A stretch of 64,000 nucleotides of DNA from Linanthus parryae (taxonomy: Eukaryota > Streptophyta > Magnoliopsida > Ericales > Polemoniaceae): assembly GCA_023055425.1 (NCBI GenBank), contig JALGPY010000014.1:13972501-14036500 (forward strand). The letters run 5' to 3'. The notes beneath the pieces are model-generated. The model was not told where the DNA came from. It made no database searches and saw nothing but the letters and a program-made list of their open reading frames with translations. Both the position numbers and the translations under genes were made by a program. The first letter of the stretch is position 1, and the number at the start of each line of letters is the position of its first letter. Below, piece by piece: positions 1 to 10,969 of this stretch.

Positions 1-449
1 ATTGCATCACAACAAAGCTATTGAAACCGAAACCGGATTATGGAATCGATTAAGTTGTCAAAATGTCGTGAAATTGAAAACTTGAAATTGATGAAATAAG
101 TAAAGAGTTGTTACAAAACCGACCCAACTGTTGGAGTTTCTCGGATTTGGAAAAATAAAAATGCTCCTCAGAAGATCCCAATAAAACGAAATCTCAATAC
201 AAACATCCACAAGCAGCTTAGAATGCAACCTCTGCCCCATTAGCAGAAATGTGAGCTTTGATCTGCATTGACCACGTATCATACTTATTATCACATGCAT
301 ATAGAACAAAAGACAATGATCACAAAAAAGGAATGCATTTTCTTTTCAAAATGGAATATGGTAGAATAGTGGCACCTGATCCAGTGTTTAGGAAAGATCC
401 TTGTTAAGTTGATGAGAGCTTCTTCACCATTTTGTGCTACTTAAGCTTC
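1..449. other. Downstream flank of DC1 gene A
   Basis: This AT-rich stretch lies 3' of gene A, which ends at 450 on the minus strand. I see no coding region and no repeat with clear ends. It should hold the gene A 3' UTR and polyadenylation region, but no single signal stands out. Confidence 0.4.
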
Positions 450-1266
450 TCATCCTTTTGATACTTCAACTTCGTCGACAGAAGTGCATGTTAGGTGAAC
501 CATAAACTGGCAATCTGTGCACAGAAAGGCAAATCCATGGCCAAAAGTCTCTTGCTCCTTACAAATGACGCATTTGGGAAGGTCTTTTCTTGATGGAACC
601 AGAGTGAGAAGGCATCTGTGACGAGGAAATTTATACAAGCGTTTAAATTTGATATAAGCTTGCCAGATGCATCTGGGATGAATAGATTGATCACAACCCA
701 CACAGTGATAGAACCACTTTGGGATCAAATCTCCCTCGCAGAGTTCGCATATGTATTCTTCAACGCCTTCAATTGCCGAATATGTCAATTGAAAAGGATG
801 TTTGTCATATCCGTGCTTAATTTTTCTGGGCAAGAGAGCACAATATGTATCTATAGTAAAAGTGCAATCCCTACACTTGAATCCGCATCCAGTAAATGAA
901 TGGTCACACGCATTGCACCAAGTGAAGATGTTTGAAAATGTGCTTTCCAGAATATGAGGATGATTTTCATGCATGATATAGCGAGGTAAGTCAACACCTG
1001 TGACCTGCATGACCATATTGCCATTATAGAAGCTGAAATTCCATCCATTGTAGTCTTTTCCATCGACGTGGAATGTTGGCCAAGTTGGTGAGCATCGCAT
1101 GAGATTCATGAAGGAAGGAGTTACATCAATAGAGTTCAATTCAAATTGCTCTCCAAATAAGATCAACGGGTGGCGATGCTGCTTGACTTTGTCGTCTAGT
1201 ATTAGTTCAACGTTAGGAAGTGGGAGGTGGATCACTTCAGCAGCTGCATCGATGGCTAGTTTGTCC
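450..1266 (-). CDS. Gene A exon 3 (C-terminal DC1 modules)
   Basis: The exon starts after the acceptor GGATAG (GGACAAACTAG...) and ends with TGA at 452-450. It opens with a linker (DKLAIDAAAEVIHLPLP) shared with genes B and C, then a spacer with the WPTFHVDGK and NGWNFSFYNG motifs, then three zinc modules starting CNAC, CELC and CVIC. The protein ends DEVEVSKG and lacks the acidic tail remnant that follows the stop in genes B and C. Confidence 0.78.
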
Positions 1267-3202
1267 CTATCCAAGAATAACCAAAAAGATGTTAAAATAA
1301 CATCCTTTTTTGTGGAAGAAAGGGAAAGTAACGCCAACATTGAAGCACGGAAGAAGATTTAAGAGATAAGGATTAGACATAAAATACCTTTGCGGGGTGG
1401 AGCAATTGTAGACGTGAGTGAAATATCTGCATACCTCGCAATGGTAAGCCCAGTTATGGTGTTTCATGTGTTTCCTGCAGATTTGACAGTATACATCCAC
1501 TCCAAAGAACTCTTTTGGGATAGAAAAGATGAGACTGAGTTCGTGCCTATTCTCATGATAAGATTTATCCTTCACTCTAGGTAATGAAGCACATTGCTCG
1601 TGCACCCAAAATTGGCATGTGGTGCATTGGTAAGAGATGCCTTCACTATCTTTATCACAAGCATGGCAGTTGAAGGATGCTTTTGTAAGCGAATGGACCA
1701 AAGGGTGTTGTGGGTGATAGTCTTTCTCCAACTTAAGTCCCTTGAGAGCACATACGAAATCAACACCAAATTTGCATGTAGAACAATAATAGGCAAAGAC
1801 ATTGCATACAACACCGCATACAGCACATATCCTGTCGAGGAGTGTGATAAATCTTAGATCTTTGTAATAATCAAGAGTGCAGCCTGGGTGCATTTGGTGT
1901 TCGATTTTCAAGGGCAGTTCGGCACATAGTTTATGCAGGTTATATGCTTCTTTGCAAAGTGTACAAGTATAGAATGGAACCCAGCAGATGTTTTGTTGAC
2001 AAGCCTGGCAGTGTTGTGCTGTACCAGTAGTTATGCGAAGAGCTAGTTCTTCTTCTTCTTCCTCCACTAAGAGCAGTGGATGTTTATGGCCAGTATGCTT
2101 AAGCTCCTTGTACCTGAAATAGATTCGCACTGGGGGTTGTAGTTTTAATCCCACAAAGTAAGGCAACCATTCTGAATGTGGACTTGTTCCTCTCCTATTA
2201 TTATTACCGAGCCATACCCGCTAAAGCCCGGGTCTATGTACTAAAATACAAAATACAGCAATGCTACATTAAATGGGGTATACTCATAAGATACTATATA
2301 AAAACACCATATCAAAATTTTAGCTTGGAGCATAAATTCAGAACCATGATTTCAAATATGCCTTTGTTGAGAAGTCCCACATCGGACATTCAAGAAGATG
2401 AAATATAATTAATAAGTGTCATGGGCTACTCCCCTTATTGCCAATTGGTTTGAGGTGGAATCCCATCGATTCTTACAAAATATGCCTTTGTGAACCCACT
2501 GGGGTTTTTGATTTTGTTGACGCATCCAGAACTCTCTGTGAACCCACTGGAGGCATGGAGAGAATATAGAGGGTCGGAGGCAGAGAGATTCTCACCCAAT
2601 CGAAAACAAAGCATTTGAATCCACTATGGATTCCAACAACACCCAGCTCCGCCTATACCCCATTCAAAGAAAAACCAAAATCCACCTTTCGTCAATTTGG
2701 GGTTTTCAAATATGCCTTTGGGGTTTTTTATTTTGTTTTGATTTACTTGCCTGTTTGTGTTTCTGTTAGAATATGCCTTGAATCATCATCGAGGCTCGAA
2801 GCAAGGAATTAGAGATGAAGCATCAAAGCAGGAAGACAACGGACCAAGGAAGAGCGCACTGCTTGTTCCTACGAACAGATAAAATATTCATAGGAATGGT
2901 GCTCGTATGAACACTTTTGGCGTTCGTTGGAATGGTGTTTGTAGGACCACTATTGGTGTCCGACAAACAAGGTCTGGGCTTGGTAGGGTTTGCTTCCTTG
3001 TCAATTTTAGTAAGGTTATGGTGTCTTCTTTGGGACAAAGTTGGTGTATAGAGTCAATATAAAGGGTATATGTTGTGCACAACGTGTGTGGTGTATGAGG
3101 TCTGTCTCTACCGATTCTGAGGCCTTATGCGAGTTTTTCATTTGAGGCCCATTCAATACTCCTACAAGTTATGCCATTCACCACGTTGGTGATGATAAAT
3201 TA

Positions 3203-3235
<33 letters not shown>

Positions 3236-6024
3236 GTAATATGAAATATTGTCTATATTATTTATTACAACAGTTCTTCTTACTTATGATATAATTGCTA
3301 CACTTACATGTCTCGAAATTATTTTGTCAGCTTATATAAATTTTAACTAACTATTCGGGAAATCCAGGGTTCTTTATAAAATTGTGAACTTCTGGTTTTG
3401 AAAAATAACACGGTTGTTAACTTGTTAAGGGTTCTTTCGTTTAAGAAACTTGTTAAGGGTTATTTAAAGTTTGGAAATATTATTTATTTATTTTAAAAGG
3501 AAAGTATGAAAATATCTTCAATAGTATTTTGCTTATTTTTTATGTAGTATTTTACCTATTTATGTACTCATAATTTGTGTAAAAATAAATTATTCATAAA
3601 ATACTCCTACATGTTTTACAAAATATGAGGCCCTTCTCAATTTGGGGGCCCTAGGCAAATGCAAATTCAGCTTAATGGAAGAGACGTCCATGGGGTATCG
3701 TGGGTTGTTTCGTATCGGTTTCTCTCAATAAACATGAGTGTTTTGGCAATGGATGTAGCTAGCGATTGAGCTAGTGAACCATGTTGCATATTGTGTTCTT
3801 GCTTGCATACGTTCATGGTTTCTTTGCTCCGATACCTCTGTTATAACAATTTTTTATCAAAGCAAGGTGGCGGGTGTTTCAAGCTCAAGGTGGAGTTAAA
3901 GAGTTAGGGTTTCACAATTTCGTGATATTCATAGCTAGGATTTCGCAATCTATGAGGATGATTATGCTCTCTAAGCCCAATAGGAGGGTTAATTCGGGCT
4001 CCTGACGAGGGGACGGATTCGGGCTCCAAGCATGGAGCAATGTGGGTCGGTGACGAGGGATATCTAGCCTGTATGAGGAACACAATGTGTTGTTGCAGTA
4101 ATTCAGTGGAAATTGGAGTAACTTCCGGCGTACTGTGGCAGGAACTCGATAGGAGTTGGAGCAACATGTAGTGGATTTGTTGCAAGATCTCGATGGGATT
4201 TGGAGCAGCCATGGGCTCATTATTGGAGGAACTCCCATCTTGGCGCAAAATTAGTTTTGTTGCATTCGTTGCAGAAACTTGTTGAAGTTGGAGCAATTTG
4301 TGGCGCACTGGATTTCGCGTACAGCTGCGAAATGTCTAATTTTGTTTTGAGGAGAGAAGCGTTTAATTCAAGCTCGAGTGGATGAGAGGTCCAAGGCAAG
4401 TTGGAGATTTGTTAGAATATGCCTTGAATCATCACTGAGGCTCGAAGTGAGGAGTTGAAGCATCAAAGCTGGAAGGCAGCAGAGTAAGCACACTGCTTGT
4501 TCCTACAAACAGAAAAGTTGTTCGTTGGAATGGTGATCGAAGGGAACACTTTTGGTGTTTGTATGAATGGTGTTCGTAAGAACACTTTGGGTGTTCATAC
4601 GAATAAGGTCCGTGCTGGGCGGCCGTTTAGTTTTCATGTCAATTTTGGTAATGTTTTGGTGTTTTCTTTCAACACAAGCAGTGGCGGAGCCAAAAAAATC
4701 AAGTCAGCCAGGGCAAGATTCGTGAAGTCAAAAGTCAAAGTCAACAGTCAAAATTCGTTATATTTCATAAGCAATTATACAAACAAACATCAAATTAATA
4801 ATGAACACAATACTCACATGTCACAATTTGTTTTTTTTAAGAGACGATTAGTTTTTAATGGTAAATAGTAATTGAAAAAAAAAAAAAGAAGTGAAAAGAT
4901 ATTGTTGACTGGGAGGAGAATTGAACCCATGTAACCCATGTAGTTACAACAACTAACCACTTGAGCAATTGGACAGTTTGGAGTTTTAAAGGGGATGGGG
5001 GGAGGAATTCTATATTCCTTTGAGTTTAGTCATAAAAAATCTATAAAACTAGGGGTACTAGTAGAAATTTTCAAATTTCAGAGAGGGGCAACTGCCTCCC
5101 CTTTCCCTTACATAGGTCCACCCTGGACATAAGTCAGTATATAGGGTTTATATAAAGGTCATAGCTTGCACATAACTTGTGTGGTGTGCTGTGGGTTGTT
5201 TCATATCGGTTTGTCTAAATAAACAAGGGTGTTTGGCCATGAATGTAGTTAGCGATTAAGCTAGTGAACCACGTTACATATTGTGTTCTTACTTGCGTAC
5301 GTTTGTCGTTTCTTTGCTGTGATACCTCCGTTATAACAATTTCATTTGAAACTCATGCTAGAGAATTGGTTTCTCTGGATTTACTTTCCGTTGTTGATAT
5401 TTTTGGTTGCCGTAATATATGGCAGTGATGGTGTAGATGTTGTACTGGTGGCGGTGTAGTGATGCATATGGTGATTTAATCTATGATATTCGTATTATTA
5501 AGAAGTTGCCCGGGTTATCCTCATAAGTTGGAATATATATCAAAACTAACAAAATATTCTTTAACATGATTGACAAAAGAAATATTCAGTTTTAATAAGA
5601 TTTTTCTTTTCCTACAATAAGCCAATTTTAAAATAGAGGGATGCAATGTGCCAATTATAGTACACCGGGGTATATAATTCACAATTAAGCCCAATTTATA
5701 CTTTGAGGGTAGTTATTGATTGGGTAGTTCATGTAGGCACCATAAGTTCTCATCAAAAGATTTAAAAAAAAAACAAATTGCCCAATAACATTAAATATTT
5801 GTACTTGTCTGCTTTTATATACATAGTATTAGTGCCTAACGGCGCATGGAAAGTAGAAAAAGGTTTGATATCGTGGGCGGTTGTGAAAAATAAATAAATA
5901 AAATGAGTTGTAACTTGTACTTTGGCATCTCTAAATTGTGGATAAATGATTACTTTGGGACTTATGAATGTTTCATAAAAACCGAAGTGTTCGCATATAT
6001 TATCAGTATCTTTTTGAAATGCTC

Positions 6025-6107
<83 letters not shown>

Positions 6108-8623
6108 GCAGCTAGGGTGGTTGCTCAAGTGGTAGCGCGTTGGAAGTCCCTGCATGAGGTCACGGGTTCAAACCGGAGTGACGACATAACAATTTCTCAA
6201 AATAATAATAATTATAATAATAGAAACTCATGGGTTCCGCCTCCAAATCAATTGGCAATGATAGGCGTTACTCAAGAAATTTATTAATTCATTTTGTTTT
6301 CTTAAATGTTCGATGTGGAACATCTCATCAATAATAGTAATAATTAATTTACAGTTATATTTTGTTTGTCGCATATACATAAGAGCTTGTGAAGCTGAGA
6401 GGAGGAGGAATAGGGAATTTGAGATCTCGATCAATCTATTTCTAAAAGTAAATATTGAGCGCATGAATTTTGAAATGCGTAGAAGATTTATTATGATAAA
6501 TTATGATTTTGTTTAAAAAAATTAAAGATGTTCAAGAAAAAAAAAATTGAAACGTAACATAGTTTGCTAGAAAATACGAGAGTAAAATCAACTAAAACTT
6601 GAGGAAAATCTATTAAAATAATTACGTAAGCTTATAAAATTTAATTTGTAGACTATGTATCTAACTAAAATATGTAAGTTTTCGGGGTAAAATTTGAACT
6701 GACCGATTCAGTTCTAAGCGGGTTTGCTATGATCAATCAAAGTTTTAGTTCAGGTTTGAAATTCTATAATCGTAACTAAACAATCAGCATGAACGGGTGC
6801 TAAATTTGTACCGATTTGGTAAGGACCAATTTGGAGCGGCCAGTTTGGGCGAGTATGAAAAGGTCGTGATGGTAATAATCATGTGGGTGTTAATCTATCT
6901 ATATCTATACTATCTATACTAATATATGAAGGAAATAAGGATTTTGTTGAAGTCTTTTTCTTATCCAATAATACCCTCATATTATCAAAATAAATGTTAA
7001 TATGTACTACTAGAAGTTACAACTGTTACATAGAGGTTAGTATTGTAAAACCACAACATGGTAGTTACATAGTCAGTGGCGGAGCCACATAGAGGCACGG
7101 GGGTGCAAGTGCACCCCTGAAATTTTGAATAACTACTACTATACCCCCATAATGCTTTAATAATTTCAGTTGGGCCCTTATTAAATAGCAGTAGTGCACT
7201 CCAAAATATTTACATTTTGCAGTTGTGTCCCTCCTCTTACGGATTTGTGCCTCCCCTCTTACAGATTTCTGGCTCCGCCACTGTACATAGTGGTTGCTTC
7301 TGTATAATTGCAATGACCACAAACCCACTAATTTCTCCACTATTATATGACTAGGGGATTGCCCGTGTCCGAGGGCACTACCTCAAAAAACACGTTTCAC
7401 CTATTGTAATGTCATAAATAAAATGAGTACTTTCATCTACAAATACGGGCACAAAACGAAGAAAACATAAATAATTGTATTAAATAATCAAGAACAAAGT
7501 AAGTGGGTAGTTAAGTAGTGGGTAGTTAATGACTGGTAGGTGAGATCTAATGGTTAGGGTTAATTTAATCTAATGATCTAAAAGACATTTTAAAGTCAAC
7601 TATCCTAATTTATAATATAGATGGGACCTGATGTGTAAGAAAATAATTTTGGATACAACTCAAATTTCTCAGGCATGTTTTTTGCTTGCAATTTTGCGGA
7701 ATAATAATATGATGTGAAATTTTATTTTTAAAAATAGTAATGTGTCAAAAACTACACACACATCGTGTGTGCCAAAAATGCTAGTTAAAGAAAAAAGTAA
7801 TAATAATAATTATCATGAAAAAGAGTTTCTTGTGTATAATGAAGAAAACAAGATTAGTGGTTTAGAAGGAAAGGGGAACGAACCTGGGGGTAATGGAATA
7901 GTCATAAACGTGAGTGTAGTATTGGCATTGCTCACATCTGTAAGCCCATTCTTTGGTGTGATCAATATTTTGTAAGCAGATACGACAGGTCTGGGATTCA
8001 AAGAGCGGACCGACCTCAAGTTTGTGTTCTGGATGAGAAGGAGCTTCGACATAACGAGGTACAGGCGTACACTCAGCATGTACCATGAAATCGCAGGAAT
8101 TGCATTCGTAAAGGGTGTCTTCATACTCAATAGTAAGGTTGCAAATAGAACACAGCGAACTTGATGTTGCAAACCAAAAAAGAACTGGATGATCGTGAAA
8201 AGATTGTTTGGCTTCGAATTTTTTGAAAAATGCACTTGCACACGGGATGTCCACTGTAACATCGCAGTCAGGGCATGCGTATAGGATGCGGTACGGTGGC
8301 TGCTTGCACAGCTGACACTTGGGGAATGGTTGGCCAGGTGGAAGGTAGTTTGTGAGTTTTAGGCGGCCAGTACACTCATCATCATGGTATATAATCTCCA
8401 TGGTCGCGGGCATATCAGCACATGCTTTGTGAAGACAGAAGAGTGGGCAGCTATCTTCTTCTGAGCAACGGTAGTAGGGAACTCCCGAGGAGATCTTCTT
8501 GGTACAACCATAACAACGGAGAAAGGATCTGTCTCTGTAATAGTACTCAGAGTCAGACCTCTCCTCCTCTTCCACCAAAATTAGCGTGTGCTCGTGGCTA
8601 AAATGTTTCATCTCCGCCGCCAT
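450..8623 (-). CDS. DC1 (Cys/His-rich C1) domain protein, gene A, three exons
   Basis: Gene model: exon 1 8623-7884, exon 2 2113-1388, exon 3 1266-450, about 760 residues. Both introns are GT-AG and phase 2, so each join rebuilds an AG/G arginine codon. The start MAAEM at 8623 is preferred over an upstream in-frame ATG at 8653 because gene B begins the same way (MAAKVEHFSH). I count about eleven C-x2-C...C-x2-C...H-x2-4-C zinc modules: four, four and three per exon. DC1 proteins are a large plant-only family; a few members are linked to stress, hormone or gametophyte roles, but the biochemical activity is mostly unknown. Intron 1 (7883-2114) is unusually long because of transposon insertions. 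The alternative is that exon 1 is a separate gene; the matching phase and the same layout in gene B argue against it. Confidence 0.8.
1388..2113 (-). CDS. Gene A exon 2 (four DC1 modules)
   Basis: The exon starts after TTTCAG at 2114 and ends CAAAG before GTATTT at 1387. It encodes an HKHPLLL entry followed by a glutamate run, then modules beginning CQAC, CAVC, CHAC and CQIC. The fourth module keeps its terminal Cys (HVYNC), unlike the matching positions in exon 1 and in gene B. The open frame continues upstream to an ATG at 2166, but the sequence before 2113 matches an intron end, not DC1 coding sequence. Confidence 0.78.
2114..2763. other. Gene A intron 1, 3' part
   Basis: This lies between the exon 2 acceptor and the LTR element. 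No zinc-module coding is present on either strand. A direct repeat around TGAACCCACTGG (about 2490 and 2540) and a run of short similarity (ATATGCCTTTG, several times) suggest degraded repeats. Nothing else is assignable. Confidence 0.35.
3097..3690. mobile_element. Insertion inside the 5' LTR (possible hAT-type relic)
   Basis: The 3' LTR reads through this point without the segment, so 594 bases were inserted here. Flanks TGGTGTAT and TGGGGTAT fit an 8-base target duplication with one mismatch. The inside is AT-rich with an (AT)n tract near 3203-3236 and a 3' part with GAGGCCC and GGGGGCCC. Terminal inverted repeats are weak, so the class is uncertain. Confidence 0.45.
4679..5125. mobile_element. 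hAT-type non-autonomous element in the 3' LTR
   Basis: The element starts CAGTGGCGGAGCC and ends with a diverged inverted copy (TCCACCCTG). Flanks AACACAAG and GACATAAG agree at six of eight bases. The same terminus occurs in the perfect element at 7074. On the minus strand near 4907-4975 a stretch resembles a tRNA (CTCAAGTGG, then GGGTTCAATTC). Confidence 0.65.
5339..6024. other. Gene A intron 1, unassigned AT-rich sequence
   Basis: No coding region, element ends or tandem structure could be supported here. Short A runs are the only low-complexity sequence. Confidence 0.3.
6025..6107. repeat. (AAT)n microsatellite
   Basis: About 27 uninterrupted AAT triplets. A shorter degenerate AAT tract follows at about 6200-6222, on the other side of the tRNA-like segment. 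Confidence 0.95.
6112..6195 (+). repeat. tRNA-like SINE head
   Basis: An A-box-like block (GGTTGCTCAAGTGGTAGCG, from about 6119) and a B-box-like block (GGTTCAAACC, 6165-6174) sit at tRNA-like spacing. The segment cannot fold as a full tRNA by eye and is bracketed by AAT repeats, so a tRNA-derived SINE fragment is more likely than a working tRNA gene. Confidence 0.5.
6223..7065. other. Gene A intron 1, unassigned
   Basis: AT-rich sequence with no supported gene. A purine-rich patch (GAGAGGAGGAGG) lies near 6397. There is a short tandem of CTATCTATATCTATACTATCTATAC near 6894-6920. Confidence 0.3.
7074..7283. mobile_element. hAT-superfamily MITE, complete
   Basis: The termini CAGTGGCGGAGCCA and TGGCTCCGCCACTG are perfect inverted repeats. 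The 210-base element is flanked by an exact 8-base duplication TACATAGT (7066-7073 and 7284-7291). It has no coding capacity. It lies in gene A intron 1. Confidence 0.92.
7351..7621 (-). mobile_element. Small non-autonomous Helitron
   Basis: Read on the minus strand it starts TCTATATTATAAATTAGG and carries the GTTAGATCTCACCTACC-like 5' motif also found in the Helitrons at 33046 and 49653. It ends with a GC-rich hairpin (GTGCCC...GGGCA) followed by CTAG. It sits between A and T as expected for Helitrons. Length 271 bases. Confidence 0.85.
7884..8623 (-). CDS. Gene A exon 1 (four DC1 modules)
   Basis: Exon 1 encodes residues 1-246 plus two bases of the next codon. Zinc-ligand clusters lie near residues 37-68 (CYGC...C...H-x2-C), 103-128 (CQLC...CPDC), 158-185 (CSIC...CNSC...H-x2-C) and 213-243 (CRIC...CEQC). 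The last module ends THVYDYS, so its final Cys is missing. The exon ends CCCAG with GTTCG as donor at 7883. Reading straight on gives a short tail (FVPLSF) and a stop at 7862, which would be an intron-retained form. Confidence 0.8.
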
Positions 8624-8722
8624 GGTATCTCCCTCTCTCTGTATTGCTTTCAAAGATCTGGAAACTGAATTTCAGTGTGTCGGTGATGAACTGTTGTTTC
8701 GCTTTCTTCAAATACTAACTAG

Positions 8723-8730
8723 TTATATAG
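8723..8730 (-). promoter_or_regulatory. Candidate TATA box of gene A
   Basis: On the minus strand this reads CTATATAA, about 100 bases upstream of the gene A start codon at 8623. Spacing and composition suit a plant core promoter. No transcript evidence is available here. Confidence 0.5.
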
Positions 8731-8794
8731 ACTACTTGAAAATCAATAATACTAATAATACTCCTCATCCACTACCGTAGGGGTGGTATGCATT

Positions 8795-9050
8795 AATTTC
8801 AAGTGTTCTCTTCCTGCCTTGTGAAAGTCAAACACCCCAATGTTTGTTTATATATTTGTGGTTGTACAGATTTATCTTAATGAAAATACAACATAAACTA
8901 CTAGCACCAACAACAAGTGGTACTAGTTTTGATTTTCAAGTGTTCTCTTCCTGCTTTGTGAAAGTCAAACACCCTAATTGTTTGTTTGCTTGATTGCGGT
9001 TATGTGAATTGAAAATACAACATAAACTACTAGCACCAACAACAAGTGGT
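8795..9050. repeat. Two-copy tandem repeat in the gene A promoter
   Basis: A segment of about 125-130 bases occurs twice in a row (about 8795-8925 and 8930-9050). Both copies start with TTTCAAGTGTTCTCTTCCTG and end near ACCAACAACAAGTGG. The copies differ by several substitutions and small indels. The array lies 170-430 bases upstream of the gene A start. Confidence 0.75.
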
Positions 9051-9185
9051 TATACTAAAATGCTCTTCATCCAATACAACTTGACACGTTATAAGCGGAG
9101 TTCGTGGCTAGGCAACCACCCTGTGGTTTCACACTCTATCATCTAATTACCGAATGCATACCTCTAGTATATCGAAACTAACACA

Positions 9186-9220
<35 letters not shown>

Positions 9221-10718
9221 CACATTGTATCATCCATTGCTTAGAAGAGGTTTATTGCATCCCCCAATTTCAATAAAATATACTAATCGCAACTGTAAAC
9301 ATTATCCATATACTGAGGGTAAATGTGACAATACACAAATTGCTAATAAAGAAAAATAAAAAGAAACAGAAAATGTGATGAAGATGAGGATGAAGATGAG
9401 AAGATGAACGTGGGTCTGATGACGTTCTCCCTCTCTATCGATGCATCAAATGTTGTTTGTCTCTCAGACCTTTTATCAAACACCTTTGTATTCACTTGCT
9501 AAAGTGTGAGAAAACCCAGAATTTGTTCTTTAGCAAATGTAGCGGTCATGGTGATAATGTTGCCGGCAGGATGTGTGGCGGTGGCAAGGCGGTGGCATCG
9601 GCGATTACAATGCTGTGTTATGAGTGTTCATTCATGAACGTGTAAAGACAATTGTACCCTTTCATTGAAAGGACGTGATAGTCAACAAAATTCACTAGTT
9701 GCAATGTGTATAATTAATTGAAAATGGTGAATGCAATATTTTAGAAGTGGTGGATGCAATGTTTTAGTTTCAGTATACTGGGGGTATTAAGTAATTAAGC
9801 AAGGACTGTTGACATCGTTGAGAGGCACTCCCTCCTTGCGGTGTTGACATTTTCATAATGCTAATGTTGTAAAATATACCCTAAAAATATGCTGTAAAAT
9901 ATGATTATACTTACAAAGGAAAACTCTAACATAATGCCGCCGTTTCACGAAACTGTCAAATATAGCACACATCTTCTCTTTTCTCTTTCCTTTCCTCCTC
10001 GGTGTTCACATTATGCTATGTATATATGATAATTACAAAGAAAAACCCTAACATAATGCCATCATTTTAGGAGATCGAGGAAACTGTTAATATAAGACAC
10101 ATCTTCTGATCTATCTTTCCTTTACTTTTATCATATTTAGGATCTAGACACAGCTAGCATTTATCTCATCTAGGTGTTAGCGGGCACTAATAAAAGAACT
10201 TTTCCTGTTCTGAAAATTCTTTGCTAATGGAGAATCTAAATTTGGTTATATAAGGCTTGTAGCTCGTCACACCAGAAGTGAGTGCACTGGCCCCTTATTT
10301 GTGCAAAGACAAGCTGACAGCATAGTAGTGTCTGCATCAATTTTTTCAAGAACCTATGGGAACATTGTATATATACTAACCCCAGTAAAACGTAACCTCA
10401 AGAACATTGTTCTTACTCTTTCCGCTAGAGTAGAAATATTCAAACAAGTCTATTATGGTAAGGGAAAACATGTATAAATGGCTGAAATATAAGAAATTCT
10501 CTTCAGAATACCCCATTAAAATGTAATCTCAAGAGCATATATACCCTGGTAAATAGCACTAGACTACAATATATATGAGCGCTCTGATATGCATTAACCA
10601 TAGATCACATTTGACAGAAGGAAAAGAAATGACAAGATACCACAAAGAGGAAGATCCCATCTCCTGTATAAAGTTGCAAAAGGGCCCATAATAGTACCTG
10701 ATCCAAGCGGTTTTATTA
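9051..10718. other. Upstream spacer of gene A
   Basis: No gene is supported. It contains a poly(A) tract (about 9190-9216) and a two-copy tandem segment of about 110 bases (about 9896-10005 and 10018-10135, each with CCCTAACATAATGCC-like and CACATCTTCT blocks). Two short terminal segments near 9250 and 9780 (CATCCCCCAATTTC, TACTGGGGGTATTAAG) could be degraded MULE-type ends, but I could not close them. Confidence 0.35.
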
Positions 10719-10734
10719 TTGTTGTTGTTGTTGT

Positions 10735-10811
<77 letters not shown>

Positions 10812-10851
10812 TTGTTGCTGTTGCTGTTGATGTTGTTGTTGTTGTTGTTGT
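10719..10851. repeat. (TTGCTG)n hexanucleotide microsatellite
   Basis: A long run of TTGCTG units with TTG triplet runs at both ends. It is followed by CTGCAAATCTGAATAATCGG, a block that recurs in diverged form near 16525 and 22545. Confidence 0.95.
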
Positions 10852-10969
10852 CAACTGCAAATCTGAATAATCGGGTAAAAATATTGGAATAAAAATCTAG
10901 CTAAGTTGAAAAGTTTGGTATATATTATATTATATAATTTTTTTAGGGAATATTATATTATATAATTAG

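Larger units (their letters stand above)
2764..5338 (+). mobile_element. Non-autonomous LTR retrotransposon with nested insertions
   Basis: Two related LTRs start TGTTAGAATATGCC and end TATAACA (2764-3848 and 4410-5338), flanked by GTTTC and ATTTC, a one-mismatch target duplication. The internal part (3849-4409) codes for nothing recognisable. Just before the 3' LTR is a purine-rich run (GTTGGAGATT). The internal 5' end resembles that of the Copia at 63 kb (GGTGTTTCAAG, then TAGGGTTTCACAA), so it may be a deletion derivative of a related Copia. Each LTR holds a different later insertion. It lies antisense inside gene A intron 1. Confidence 0.75.

Noticed and set aside
1267..2166. Full-length reading of the 299-codon minus-strand ORF as one gene
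   Set aside because: Its start (before 2113) and end (after 1388) read through intron sequence; splice sites and comparison with gene B give the exon borders instead.
5903..6115. Poly-isoleucine ORF
   Set aside because: Translation of the AAT repeat.
6115..6195. A working tRNA gene
   Set aside because: Box-like motifs are present, but no acceptor stem or anticodon arm could be paired; microsatellites on both sides fit a SINE better.
8624..8653. Upstream ATG at 8653 as the gene A start
   Set aside because: The extra ten residues (MKAIQREGDT) are not in gene B, which begins at the MAA position.
10594..10860. 88-codon Thr/Ala-rich protein
   Set aside because: It is only the translation of the hexanucleotide microsatellite.
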